Assembly (NCBI GenBank): GCA_009746045.1
Contig: RPFO01000164.1
Location: forward strand, 2,015,400 to 2,079,399
Reading direction: 5' to 3'
Length of the DNA: 64,000 nt
From: Mesostigma viride
Lineage: Eukaryota > Streptophyta > Mesostigmatophyceae > Mesostigmatales > Mesostigmataceae
This document shows, one piece after another, positions 1 through 11,418 of this stretch; the stretch's first letter is position 1; every line of letters starts with the position of its first letter. The notes below the pieces were generated by a model. It was not told the DNA's origin, ran no database searches, and saw only the letters and a program-made list of their open reading frames with translations. The position numbers and the translations under genes are program-made.

Positions 1-1271
1 TCGAAAAAGTTACGCACGTGACAAGCAGCTATGACGACTCCAAAAGCAAAACGGGGTTTGGAAAAGGAGCTTTCCGGCAGTCCCAGCCCAACCCACTCGG
101 GCCATCGTCCTTTCCCAGCCGCCTGGGCTCGGAAACCCATCGCCAGCAAACCCATCGCCAAGCGCTTCACCAGCTAGCCAAATAAACCGGCCTGCCACGA
201 AAACAATGCATCCATGGAGCCACTTCCTCCCACCAGGCTGGCCACGACTTCTTTTCTTTCAGCGCCTGGCTGGCCCTGACGAGGAAAGAATGCATGCATG
301 CAACGAAATAGTCAAGTTCTTAGCAACTGAAAGGAAGGCAAGCTCATGGGTCACGGCGGGCCCTGATCCACAACAACGTGCACACCCTGCGCCTCACCAT
401 TCTGTGTAGCCACTGAAGTCCAGCTCGATCTCACTGAAGCTGTTATCATCGCTCAGCTCCGCACCCCAGCCCGGCCTGCGCAGCCGGCAGCCACGTCGGC
501 TCCCTCCCTCTGCAAGGATGACATCCGAGCAGTGCTGGAGGAGCACGTGACCTGGCCGTTGGCCGGGAAGCTGACCTCACTGAACACGACGCTCAACACG
601 GTGGAGGCTTGGGGCTCTGGACAACGTGGAAACCAAGGTCATCCACAAGCTCCAACCTCAGCTACCGGCGCTGCACATCGCGGCGCAGGCCGATCTGAGA
701 CGGCGCACGCGGCACTTGTCTCGCATCTAAACCAGATGGAGGGCAAGTGCGGCGTGCTCATGAAGAAGCTTGAAGCCATCACCGCCCACACCGGCCGAGG
801 CCCTGGCCACATGCACAGATCCCAAAGAGAGCGGAGCAGACGGCCACCATCGCATCCCAGCCACCCCGGCAGGATGCTGGCGACCTCCCGCCCCCGTCTC
901 CTATGTGGACCTGCTGCGGACAGCGACCGCCTCAACCACCGACGCCATCGCTACGAAACTCCAGGAGCTTGAAGACCTGCACCAGGCACAACAACGGGAG
1001 GCCACCGACCGCGCCCGCCGCGACTGCCGGGTGGTGCTGCGTCGCTTCCCCCAGAAGCCAGGTTGAGACGTCAACCTCCCTTGCTGACGAGCTCAAGCTA
1101 GGACCAGCTCCTTACCCTCATGGGCCTGGTAGGTGAGGTAGAGCTGCGTCGGTGGGTGCCACCGCCTTGACGCCTTCCCCACTCACGGGACAAGGCGGCT
1201 CCCCCATCAGTCCTGCTCACCTTCCCCTCCCGTGAGGACAAGCAGCGGTTGATCCTTGCTCGTCGCAAGAG
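1..1271 (+). mobile_element. ORF1-type LINE relic, left part (copy 1)
   Basis: Degenerate ORF1-type retroelement. It shares long stretches with the copy at 26.4-28.1 kb, including the start 'acgactccaaaagcaaaacg', the segment around 'gaggagcacgtgacctggcc', and the closing 'gacaagcagcggtt...cgtcgcaag'. The frame is broken by many indels, so no intact protein is left. The reading is cut at 1271 by the foldback element and resumes at 8318. The 5' end lies outside the window. This is a dead copy and serves only as the host of the later insertions. Confidence 0.7.
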
Positions 1272-1377
1272 GAGGGGATTCATAAGTGTTTGCTCAATTT
1301 CATAAATTTTACTCAATTTTTCCACATGTGATTAAATCCTTATATTTGTCAATAAAGCAGGGGTCATCCAGCCTTCA

Positions 1378-2937
1378 GACCATGAAAATAGACCACCCAC
1401 AAAAATTGGGCTCATTCTGAGCTCAAATGGTGACATGTGACAGCATACATGTGCAGTTTTTCGTCATTTTCCCCCTTTTCTTACATGAAACAAATATGAA
1501 TAGTGAACAAATGAACTCATATCAGGCTGGATTCTTGCAGGCAGCATTTATACCATGAAAATAGACCACCCACAAAAATTGGGCTCATTCTGAGCTCAAA
1601 TGGTGACATGTGACAGCATACATGTGCAGTTTTTCGTCATTTTCCCCCTTTTCTTACATGAAACAAATATGAACAGTGGACAAATGAACTCGTATCAGGC
1701 TGGGTTCTTGCAGGCAGCATCTAGACCATGAAAATAGACCACCCACAAAAATTGGGCTCATTCTGAGCTCAAATGGTGACATTTGACCGCATACATGTGC
1801 AGTTTTTCGTCATTTTCCCCCTTTTCTTACATGAAACAAATATGAATAGTGAACAAATGAACTCATATCAGGCTGGATTCTTGCAGGCAGCATCTAGACC
1901 ATGAAAATAGACCACCCACAAAAATTGGGCTCATTCTGAGCTCAAATGGTGACATGTGAGAGCATACATGTGCAGTTTTTCGTCATTTTCCCCCTTTTCT
2001 TACATGAAACAAATATGAACAGTGAACAAATGAACTCATATCAGGCTGGGTTCTTGCAGGCAGCATCTAGACCATGAAAATAGACCACCCACAAAAATTG
2101 GGCTCATTCTGAGCTCAAATGGTGACATTTGACCGCATACATGTGCAGTTTTTCGTCATTTTCCCCCTTTTCTTACATGAAACAAATATGAATAGTGAAC
2201 AAATGAACTCATATCAGGCTGGATTCTTGCAGGCAGCATTTATACCATGAAAATAGACCACCCACAAAAATTGGGCTCATTCTGAGCTCAAATGGTGACA
2301 TGTGACAGCATACATGTGCAGTTTTTCGTCATTTTCCCCCTTTTCTTACATGAAACAAATATGAACAGTGGGCAAATGAACTCGTATCAGGCTGGAAACT
2401 TGCAGGCAGCATCTAGACCATGAAAATAGACCACCCACAAAAATTGGGCTCATTCTGAGCTCAAATGGTGACATGTGACAGCATACATGTGCAGTTTTTC
2501 GTCATTTTCCCCCTTTTCTTACATGAAACAAATATGAACAGTGGACAAATGAACTCGTATCAGGCTGGAAACTTGCAGGCAGCATCTAGACCATGAAAAT
2601 AGACCACCCACAAAAATTGGGCTCATTCTGAGCTCAAATGGTGACATGTGACAGCATACATGTGCAGTTTTTCGTCATTTTCCCCCTTTTCTTACATGAA
2701 ACAAATATGAACAGTGAACAAATGAACTCATATCAGGCTGGGTTCTTGCAGGCAGCATCTAGACCATGAAAATAGACCACCCACAAAAATTGGGCTCATT
2801 CTGAGCTCAAATGGTGACATGTGACCGCATACATGTGCAGTTTTTCGTCATTTTCCCCCTTTTCTTACATGAAACAAATATGAACAGTGAACAAATGAAC
2901 TCATTTCAGGCTGGATTCTTGCAGGCAGCTCGGTTCT
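1378..2937 (+). repeat. 173-bp satellite array, left arm (9 units)
   Basis: Nine head-to-tail units spaced exactly 173 bp apart, judged by 'catgaaaatagaccaccc' at 1381, 1554, 2246 and so on. Units differ at few sites, such as tctagacc/tataccatg and gaatagtg/gaacagtg. The variant pattern alternates between units, which points to block duplication. Each unit has the palindrome gagctc near its middle. No coding potential is seen. Confidence 0.95.
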
Positions 2938-3852
2938 AAAACTGGTTACGATTTGTAGTTACGAGTAAAACTGGTAACTAGAAATAGGTACCAGTACCAT
3001 CCAAATTAATTAAGCATGGATACCATTTGTAATAACTCACACATTTTAACATATCCATGGGTACGGCATGGAAACATGTTCATGTATGATGTGTTCAAGA
3101 GTAGCAATGCTTAACATCCATGAAATATGCTCATTGTATAATGGTTTACGATTTATGAATGCAGGGGGGTCGCTACGCGAGTGACCAACAAGCACTCAAG
3201 TCAACAATATGCCCAGAAAGAAGGCAGGGCCAGGTAAAGTAAAGGCTGGTCCTGAAAATGCACCCAGGGTGCCCACAACATGTCTACGTTACACCCTCGC
3301 TATCCTAGACCCTGCAGCCTGCCGGGGGGGGCACAAAATGTAACTGGCAGCCAGGGACCATGGTGCAGGCCAAATAGCAGGTGTAAAGCTAGCTCAAAGC
3401 TAGCTCAGTCCAAAGAATGAAATAATAAGAAGCAAATACTTGGCAAGGTTAGGTCCATGATCGTTATTGGAGGCTTGGCTGCCACCACGGTGCTCGACAA
3501 TGATGCTGAAGCCTTCAATTATATATAAAGCAGATACTGCAAAGAGGCACAAATAGCAATACAAGCACAATGTAAGCATGACAAGCTCAAGTTTCCAAGC
3601 CAGTCTAGCTCACTTGGACATGAGTTAAAGCGTTGGAAACATATGGGCAACATCCCAGCAGGGCTTGAAAAAGTTTTCAGCAACAAGGCAGTATATGTGT
3701 TAAATCAAACTACCACATTGCAATTCTAAGCACAGTGACTTCTGCTTGCTGCTGTTTTGACGACACAAGGCCGTTTACCTTTTCAGTGACAACACGGGAA
3801 AAGAAAGCATTACCCAGCAAACTTCCTTTAAGTTCCCCGGACATAGGCGTAA

Positions 3853-4497
3853 TCACAACCACGACGTTGGGCATCGAAAAGAACCGGAATCATAAAGTCT
3901 GCGGGAGTTATAAGCTACGATACTCTTGACACGCTTATTTAGAACGACGCGGTTGCGGATGACATCCGGAACCTTGTTCTTGACGTGCGCCCAGGCCGCC
4001 AGCTGCGCGGAACAGCTCAAGAAATATATATTAAAGGACGGTGACGCCCGGGAAGCACCCAGCCTTGCGGCAAAAGTAAAATATGGCTCGCGCTCGCCGT
4101 GGTTTTCGCCAGGCGTGACTGCGATATCACGACGAAAAAATGGAGACTCTTTGACCCATCTAACTGCCCAGGTCCCTCTGTTGCCCGGGTCGCCCATTAG
4201 CCCAGAAGCGTACCATAACCCATACTCGCGATATCCGCAGCTACTGGGCGGAAAAAGAAATTGTAAAACCGAACAGCATACTGACCTATCATGCCATCTA
4301 CGTAGCTTCCAGAATTTCTTCACCGTTGCCAAAATCCGTTCATGAACAATATTTTCGACGTACACAAAGCACCTGCACGTCAATGTCCCCTGACATTGGT
4401 TATCTGCCCCATCTTCATGATCTAACACGCAAACACCTAAAGTATTTGCATAACACAGGCGTTTTGCCCTCTGGTTCTCAGTTTCACTCATTGCCAT
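3853..4497 (-). CDS. Orphan 214-aa ORF in the foldback element core
   Basis: The longest open frame in the unique core, starting MAMSETENQRAKRLCYAN and ending with a Trp-Leu. It is rich in Arg, Cys and aromatic residues. I recognise no catalytic triad, zinc finger, helix-turn-helix or membrane segment, and cannot assign a family. It could be part of a spliced transposase, a captured host exon, or chance. Its placement between the inverted arms is the only argument for function. Confidence 0.3.
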   Translation of the reverse strand: MAMSETENQRAKRLCYANTLGVCVLDHEDGADNQCQGTLTCRCFVYVENIVHERILATVKKFWKLRRWHDRSVCCSVLQFLFPPSSCGYREYGLWYASGLMGDPGNRGTWAVRWVKESPFFRRDIAVTPGENHGEREPYFTFAARLGASRASPSFNIYFLSCSAQLAAWAHVKNKVPDVIRNRVVLNKRVKSIVAYNSRRLYDSGSFRCPTSWL

Positions 4498-4736
4498 ATC
4501 ATATTATGCAGGCACGTTTTGGTAAACAATCGCCGGCGACGTTGGTTTTGTTCGTGCGCGCACAAAGTAATTACCGGTAGTGCTTGGCAGGCTGTACGCA
4601 CCTGCAGCCGCGCGCGCGCAAAGACGACGGTCACTGTGCTTTGTTCATTCAAATGCCATTTGCATGCGAGGCTCGGACAACACCGCGGACTGTTTGAATC
4701 AGAATTTTTTCACTTTTGGATGGTCCTTCGTTTCTC

Positions 4737-5500
4737 GCATGTTCAGCCCAGTTCAGGTTGTACGGTCAGTGTTGGGGGTCGGTGCATGGGTTCTCAATGG
4801 AATTCTCAATGGAATGCCGCAACAGCCCATTTTCATTGAGAATGCAAGTCCTTTTCGCATGTTCAGCCCAATTCAGGCTGTACGGTCAGTGTTGGGGGTC
4901 GGTGAATGGGTTCTCAATGGAATTCTCAATGGAATGCCGCAACAGCCAATTTTCATTGAGAATGCAAGACCTTTTTGCATGTTCAGCCCAGTTCAGGCTG
5001 TACGGTCAGTGTTGGGGGTCGGTGAATGGGTTCTCAATGGAATTCTCAATGGAATGCCGCAACAGCCCATTTTCATTGAGAATGCAAGTCCTTTTCGCAT
5101 GTTCAGCCCAGTTCAGGCTGTACGGTCAGTGTTGGGGGTCGTTGAATGAGTTCTCAATGGAATTCTCAATGGAATGCCGCAACAGCCCATTTTCATTGAG
5201 AATGCAAGTCCTTTTCGCATGTTCAGCCCAGTTCAGGCTGTACGGTCAGTGTTGGGGGTCGGTGAATGAGTTCTCAATGGAATTCTCAATGGAATGCCGC
5301 AACAGCCCATTTTCATTGAGAATGCAAGTCCTTTTCGCATGTTCAGCCCAATTCAGGCTGTACGGTCAGTGTTGGGGGTCGGTGAATGAGTTCTGAATGG
5401 AATTCTCAATGGAATGCCGTTACAGCCCATTTTCATTGAGAATGCAAGACCTTTTCGTATGTTCTGGCTGTACGGTCAGTGTTGGGGGTCGGTGAATGAA
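4737..5500 (+). repeat. 120-bp tandem repeat in the foldback element core (about 6 units)
   Basis: Six units of exactly 120 bp in the same phase, beginning 'catgttcagcccagttcagg'. Each unit carries 'ttctcaatggaattctcaatgg' and the opposed 'cattgagaatgc', so each can fold on itself. Because 120 is divisible by 3, two frames stay open through the array and would encode a 40-residue repeat. This is most simply a by-product of the period and not evidence of a protein. The last unit is degenerate and shortened near 5460. Confidence 0.9.
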
Positions 5501-5795
5501 TTCTGCATGAATGGAACTTTCATACGCCGCGCTGAGTCGGTGGAAGATCGAGCCACAAAAGAGGCAGGAGAGGCATCATTGGGAGAGGCGTGCCAACCCC
5601 GAGCGAGACGATGGTGAATTCGATCAAATTGGCTGATTGCAATAATCGCTCGCGAGAGCTGCCATGGGCGGTCGTGAAGGTTCAGACTATTACAAATGGT
5701 ATCCATGCTTAATTAATTTGGATGGTACTGGTACCTATTTCTAGTTACCAGTTTTACTCGTAACTACAAATCGTAACCAGTTTTAGAACCGAGCT

Positions 5796-8235
5796 GCCTG
5801 CAAGAATCCAGCCTGAAATGAGTTCATTTGTTCACTGTTCATATTTGTTTCATGTAAGAAAAGGGGGAAAATGACGAAAAACTGCACATGTATGCGGTCA
5901 AATGTCACCATTTGAGCTCAGAATGAGCCCAATTTTTGTGGGTGGTCTATTTTCATGGTCTAGATGCTGCCTGCAAGAATCCAGCCTGATATGAGTTCAT
6001 TTGTTCACTATTCATATTTGTTTCATGTAAGAAAAGGGGGAAAATGACGAAAAACTGCACATGTATGCGGTCACATGTCACCATTTGAGCTCAGAATGAG
6101 CCCAATTTTTGTGGGTGGTCTATTTTCATGGTCTAGATGCTGCCTGCAAGAACCCAGCCTGATATGAGTTCATTTGTTCACTGTTCATATTTGTTTCATG
6201 TAAGAAAAGGGGGAAAATGACGAAAAACTGCACATGTATGCTGTCACATGTCACCATTTGAGCTCAGAATGAGCCCAATTTTTGTGGGTGGTCTATTTTC
6301 ATGGTCTAGATGCTGCCTGCAAGTTTCCAGCCTGATACGAGTTCATTTGTCCACTGTTCATATTTGTTTCATGTAAGAAAAGGGGGAAAATGACGAAAAA
6401 CTGCACATTTATGCTGTCACATGTCACCATTTGAGCTCAGAATGAGCCCAATTTTTGTGGGTGGTCTATTTTCATGGTCTAGATGCTGCCTGCAAGAACC
6501 CAGCCTGATACGAGTTCATTTGTCCACTGTTCATATTTGTTTCATGTAAGAAAAGGGGGAAAATGACGAAAAACTGCACATGTATGCTGTCACATGTCAC
6601 CATTTGAGCTCAGAATGAGCCCAATTTTTGTGGGTGGTCTATTTTCATGGTATAAATGCTGCCTGCAAGAATCCAGCCTGATATGAGTTCATTTGTTCAC
6701 TATTCATATTTGTTTCATGTAAGAAAAGGGGGAAAATGACGAAAAACTGCACATGTATGCGGTCAAATGTCACCATTTGAGCTCAGAATGAGCCCAATTT
6801 TTGTGGGTGGTCTATTTTCATGGTCTAGATGCTGCCTGCAAGAACCCAGCCTGATATGAGTTCATTTGTTCACTGTTCATATTTGTTTCATGTAAGAAAA
6901 GGGGGAAAATGACGAAAAACTGCACATGTATGCTGTCACATGTCACCATTTGAGCTCAGAATGAGCCCAATTTTCGTGGGTGGTCTATTTTCATGGTCTA
7001 GATGCTGCCTGCAAGAACCCAGCCTGAAATGAGTTCATTTGTCCACTATTCATATTTGTTTCATGTAAGAAAAGGGGGAAAATGACGAAAAACTGCACAT
7101 GTATGCGGTCAAATGTCACCATTTGAGCTCAGAATGAGCCCAATTTTTGTGGGTGGTCTATTTTCATGGTCTAGATGCTGCCTGCAAGAACCCAGCCTGA
7201 TATGAGTTCATTTGTTCACTGTTCATATTTGTTTCATGTAAGAAAAGGGGGAAAATGACGAAAAACTGCACATGTATGCTGTCACATGTCACCATTTGAG
7301 CTCAGAATGAGCCCAATTTTCGTGGGTGGTCTATTTTCATGGTCTACATGCTGCCTGCAACAGTCCAGCCTGAAATGAGTTCATTTGTTCACTATTCATA
7401 TTTGTTTCATGTAAGAAAAGGGGGAAAATGACGAAAAACTGCACATGTATGCTGTCACATGTCACCATTTGAGCTCAGAATGAGCCCAATTTTCGTGGGT
7501 GGTCTATTTTCATGGTATAAATGCTGCCTGCAAGAATCCAGCCTGAAATGAGTTCATTTGTTCACTATTCATATTTGTTTCATGTAAGAAAAGGGGGAAA
7601 ATGACGAAAAACTGCACATGTATGCTGTCACATGTCACCATTTGAGCTCAGAATGAGCCCAATTTTCGTGGGTGGTCTATTTTCATGGTATAAATGCTGC
7701 CTGCAAGAATCCAGCCTGAAATGAGTTCGTTTGTCCACTATTCATATTTGTTGCATGTAAGAAAAGGGGGAAAATGACGAAAAACTGCACATGTATGCTG
7801 TCACATGTCACCATTTGAGCTCAGAATGAGCCCAATTTTTGTGGGTGGTCTATTTTCATGGTCTACATGCTGCCTGCAAGAATCCAGCCTGATATGAGTT
7901 CATTTGTCCACTATTCATATTTGTTGCATGTAAGAAAAGGGGGAAAATGACGAAAAACTGCACATGTATGCTGTCACATGTCACCATTTGAGCTCAGAAT
8001 GAGCCCAATTTTTGTGGGTGGTCTATTTTCATGGTCTACATGCTGCCTGCAACAGTCCAGCCTGAAATGAGTTCATTTGTCCACTATTCATATTTGTTGC
8101 ATGTAAGAAAAGGGGGAAAATGACGAAAAACTGCACATGTATGCTGTCACATGTCACCATTTGAGCTCAGAATGAGCCCAATTTTCGTGGGTGGTCTATT
8201 TTCATGGTCTACATGCTGCCTGCAACAGTCCAGCT
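5796..8235 (-). repeat. 173-bp satellite array, right arm (about 14 units, inverted)
   Basis: The same 173-bp unit as at 1378-2937, but in reverse orientation and with about five more units. Variants such as 'ttttcgtggg' (for 'tttttgtggg') and 'ttgttgcatg' (for 'ttgtttcatg') occur only in the distal half, so the arms have diverged by array growth at the outer side while the inner ends stayed alike. Confidence 0.95.
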
Positions 8236-8317
8236 TTAGGTACCCTCAGATCTGAAAGATTTTATTTTTACTCATTTGAAGACTTGTGAAATTGAGCAAA
8301 CACCTATGAATCCCCTC

Positions 8318-8834
8318 GAGGTTGCACGACCTCACCTGGACGCTGGACGACGACCTGACCCCCGCTCAGCAGCAACAGCGACGCGACCTGTGGCCGGCCG
8401 GAATACCAAGGAGACAACCAGCGCAGGCCAGAAATCGGGAGAATCCGGACCATGGTAGCTCGAGCCTGCCGTTATCTTGTCCGCGTGTTCGAGTCGTTCA
8501 GGATGATGAAGATGAATGGTGATGGAAATGTGTATCCTTGTGCATTGAAATTATGGCTGGCTTACGTGTCTAAGAGCGACTAGATGACCTAGACGGCGGG
8601 GGGAATACCTCCGCCACAAGCAGGACCCCCAGAAGCCCAAGGTGTACAGGAGGGGCGGGGACCTGATGATCAACCACAAGATGTGGACGCCCCCTGCGGG
8701 CTAGAATAGATTGGATAATAGCCCTATAGCTTGTATCCATTGGTAGTCACTGCCGCGCCATGGCAGCCATATGCCTAGAATGTTTGCCTAGCTTTGCCAC
8801 ACCAAGTCACGTGCACCGCCAACGCACAGTACAC
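8318..8834 (+). mobile_element. ORF1-type LINE relic, right part (copy 1)
   Basis: Continuation of the element split at 1271. It encodes the end of ORF1 ('ctggacgctggacgacgacctgac', i.e. W-T-L-D-D-D-L-T, then a Gln/Arg-rich helix and LWP) and then the family's 3' UTR ('gccccctgcgggctagaata'). It matches the copy at 27.84-28.14 kb almost base for base. It is itself interrupted at 8408 by a truncated S element. The 3' limit near 8834 is approximate. Confidence 0.7.
8408..8601 (-). mobile_element. S retroelement, 5'-truncated copy, 194 bp
   Basis: Flanked by the direct repeat GGAATACC (8400-8407 and 8602-8609). The uninterrupted LINE copy at 27.9 kb has a single GGAATACC at this spot. The insert is the reverse complement of the last ~194 bp of the S elements at 28.1-29.0 and 30.5-30.9 kb. 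The retained end, read on the minus strand, is '...GGTTGTCTCCTT', the constant 3' end of all S copies. Confidence 0.85.
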
Positions 8835-8934
8835 AACCAGCCATAGCCTTAGCTTAGTCCTTGTACAGCTCTGGACATGCCGGCTACGTCCTGGCTATGC
8901 TCAGATTACTTGCCCACGCTCATTGTTATGATAT

Positions 8935-8952
8935 CAAGGAGACAACCAGCGC
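8935..8952 (-). mobile_element. 18-bp remnant of S retroelement with 12-bp TSD
   Basis: CAAGGAGACAACCAGCGC lies between two perfect copies of TTGTTATGATAT (8923-8934 and 8953-8964). The 18 bases are the exact reverse complement of the S element 3' terminus. The structure is that of a target-primed insertion that kept only the last 18 bases of its template. Confidence 0.8.
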
Positions 8953-8989
8953 TTGTTATGATATGCTCACATGGGTTTTATTGCACCCA

Positions 8990-9175
8990 CAGCACTTGCC
9001 GGATTGTTTATCGTGTCCGACGGCAGCTGTGGCATGCCTCTGTCATGAATTAAGGAGAAAGGGGGTCTCTGCCCTTCCTTCCTGTCAATGTCGGCACACA
9101 CAGGGATTAAAAGCACTTCGATGCTCCGTGACTCCGTGACGGGAGCACGAGTTTAATTAATTAATTAATTAAAAT
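8990..9175 (+). mobile_element. LINE 3'-end fragment with terminal hairpin and TTAA tail
   Basis: Contains 'gcagctgtggcatgcctctg', 'gggggtctctgccctt', 'gggattaaaagcacttcg', then GTGCTCC-like and GGGAGCAC arms of a hairpin and a (TTAA)n tail. The same string of landmarks occurs at 9300-9350 joined to 11879-11981, so this is another copy of that 3' end. The left limit is approximate. Confidence 0.7.
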
Positions 9176-9535
9176 TAATCCCTCTAAAACCCCTCAGGCT
9201 CCGGGAGAAGCCTTTATGTTCTTCTGGGCTATCGGGGGCCGTTAGCATGCAACCTACCCGCAAACCCGACATCATGGACAAGGCCAAGTGGGCCCAGCTA
9301 GCCGCGCGCCCGATTGCAGCTGTGGCATGCCTTTGGCATGAAGGAGACTGTGTGTCAGGTGTCATCCATAATGATGACGAGCCACGAGCCACGAGCCACG
9401 AGGTAGCCATGGCTGACGGCGGAGCTCATCACTTTCACGTTTGAGCACCGAATTTAGCCGTGAATATCACAATCGACGCGTCTTTCTACGACGCACATGC
9501 TGATATAATTTTCCGACGCTATTACGCAATATACG

Positions 9536-11418
9536 ATGAGCAAACGCCCATCGACGCAACGCAGCCTGACGGCTGCGCTCGGCAATGAAAATACGTCTGC
9601 AGCTCCGGCTGCAGCTTCGCCATCAGGGCCGGAAGGCGGTGGTGACCCTAGTCGCGCACTGGTTGTCGCCCAGCACCCTCCCGGGCTTCCTGCCTCGCCC
9701 TCAGCCTCGCCCGAGCCAAAACGCAGCCGCCCAACCGAACCAAGCTGGTCTGAGCGCGACTTTGACGTTGACGGGTTATTTTCCACCTTCGACGGTGCCA
9801 GACCCGGCTTTTTCGACATGCCACCCATCAAGATACTGGAGCTCGTGTTTTATGGGTCATACGCCTCCATTCTCGACCTGTGCCAGCGCCTTCACAGCCA
9901 TTACCGCCTCCGCCCTGGACCTGACGGCCGGTTTACTGGCCGGGCCCACTTCAAATGTTCCGAAAAGTGTGACACTTTTGGTCGTTTTTTTGACTTTTTC
10001 GACGATCGTCACTCTGCAGAGTGATTCGTCGTGCGAAATCGTGCGAAATTGTGCGAAATTTGCTGAAATCGTGTGAAATTTGCTGAAATCGTGCGAATTT
10101 GTGCGAAATTTGCTGAAATTGTGCGAAATTTCATGTGAAAAATGTCGACGGTAAAAAATTTTGATGTGCACAACGTGTGTGAATTCATGCGAAATTTTGT
10201 CAAACGTCACTCCCCAAAACGACCCTTGGTTGAAATCCATGCGAAATTGTGCGAAATCATGCAAAATTGTGCGAAATCGTGCGAAATCGTGCGAAAATGT
10301 GTGAAAATTTTGCGAAAATCACGCGAAAATCACGCGAACTCGTGCGAAATTTTATTTTTTTTTTGCGAAAATAGCGAAAAAGTGTCACACACTTGGCTTG
10401 GACGGCGGAACATTTGAAGTGGGCCCGGCCTACTCACCGACCTGAGAACCTGGCCCGCTGGTCTCGCCCCCGTCTTCAGCTCGCCGCCCTCTTTTCCATC
10501 CTTGACCGCTCTGTCACGGACCTCTGGACCCCCTCCCCCTTGACCGAATCCACCTTCCTCCTCCACCTCCAAGAAACCATCTCACAGCACGTGACGCCCC
10601 TAGCTGCAGATGTGGCAGCTGTGGGTCGCACGCTGGCTGCTGAGCTCCCCACCATCCCCACCGCCACCGCCACCCTCCTCGCCTCCACCCCCCCCCCCTC
10701 CGCCTCCACCGACTCCATCACCGCCCAGCTCCGCGACATTGACCAACGTCTTAAGGATAATGCCATCGCTATCGAGGTCCTGCAGAACACCGCGGGCCTC
10801 ACCGCCCAGGCGGTGAAGGACATTGCCGCCAAGCCAACCTCTGCTGGCCTGGCCGGCGATGCTCCTCCCATCACGACCTGGGCGGACATGCTTAAGCAGC
10901 ACACCACCTCCACCACCTCCGCCGTCGCAGCCCAGCTCCAGCGGCAGACGCTTGACCTCCGCGAGGAGGCCGAGCTTGCCAAGCGCAGCCTTAACGTCAT
11001 TGTCAAGAACCTCGACATGGAGGAAGGTGAGAATTCCGAGAAGCTTGCACGTGCGTTTGAGAGAGAAATTCTTAGTCGCATGGGCCTTACTGGTGAGATC
11101 GACCTGGTCGCCCACCGCCTTCCCCGCGCGCGGGGTAAGGCAGGGCCGCCCCCGCTCCTTCTCACCTTTAAGACCCCGGCGGACAAGATTTCTTTTCTCC
11201 GACGCCGCAAGCGGCTCGAGAAGACTCTCTTCACCCTTGACGACGACTTGACCCTGGCGCAGCAACAACGGCGACGGGAGCTATGGCCCACCTACCTCCA
11301 GCTCCGGAAGACCAAGGCGGGGCAGCCGGTGTACTGGAAGGGGGCGGCCATCTACGTCGGCCACAAGCCCTGGCAGGCGACCCCCGCGGCCCCAACGACT
11401 CCAGACGCCCCAGCTTAG
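9536..11418 (+). pseudogene. LINE ORF1 protein (nucleic-acid chaperone type), split by a MITE
   Basis: Starts MSKRPSTQRSL. Without the 493-bp insertion and one TACT the frame reads straight through 134 codons before and 327 codons after it, giving a 461-residue protein. It has a Pro/Ala-rich N-terminus, a conserved 'YASILDLCQRLHSH' block, a coiled coil (around 'AQLRDIDQRLKDNAIAIEVL'), an RRM-like core starting 'LNVIVKNLDM', and a basic C-terminal domain (FLRRRKRLEKTLF, LTLAQQQRRRELWP). This order is that of L1-type ORF1 proteins, which coat element RNA. As the DNA stands, translation stops at 10024 inside the MITE. Apart from this the ORF looks intact, so the insertion is recent. Confidence 0.85.
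9938..10430. mobile_element. 493-bp MITE inside LINE ORF1
   Basis: Terminal inverted repeats of 25 bp begin GGCCGGGCCCACTTCAAATG and are perfect. The 4-bp duplication TACT flanks it (9934-9937 and 10431-10434). The interior consists of many short 'gtgcgaaat(t/c)' units, in both orientations towards the two ends, and an AAGTGTGACACTTTT palindrome near each end. No ORF of note. Excision with one TACT restores the ORF1 frame exactly, which independently fixes the boundaries. Confidence 0.9.

Larger units (their letters stand above)
1272..8317. mobile_element. 7,046-bp foldback-like element with satellite-built inverted arms
   Basis: The outer ends are inverted repeats: left starts GAGGGGATTCATAAGTGTTT and the right end in reverse complement starts GAGGGGATTCATAGGTGTTT, with similarity over about 35 bp. 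A 3-bp duplication, GAG, flanks it (1269-1271 and 8318-8320). Removing the element plus one GAG rejoins the LINE as 'cgtcgcaaGAGgttgcacgacc', which matches the uninterrupted copy at about 27.84 kb. The arms (1272-3034 and 5688-8317) are 173-bp satellite arrays in opposite orientation around a 2.65-kb core. The innermost ~120 bp of the two arms look identical, so the copy is young or the arms are being homogenised. Foldback elements of Drosophila and Galileo-type elements have this architecture. No transposase is recognised, so the superfamily is unknown; 3-bp TSDs occur in CACTA and PIF/Harbinger groups among others. Confidence 0.85.

Noticed and set aside
4580-5396. Protein with 40-residue repeats in the foldback core
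   Set aside because: The 120-bp period keeps frames open; two different frames are equally open and neither has a recognisable domain.
1378-8235. CRISPR array (regular repeats)
   Set aside because: The units are contiguous 173-bp satellite copies without unique spacers, in a eukaryotic genome.
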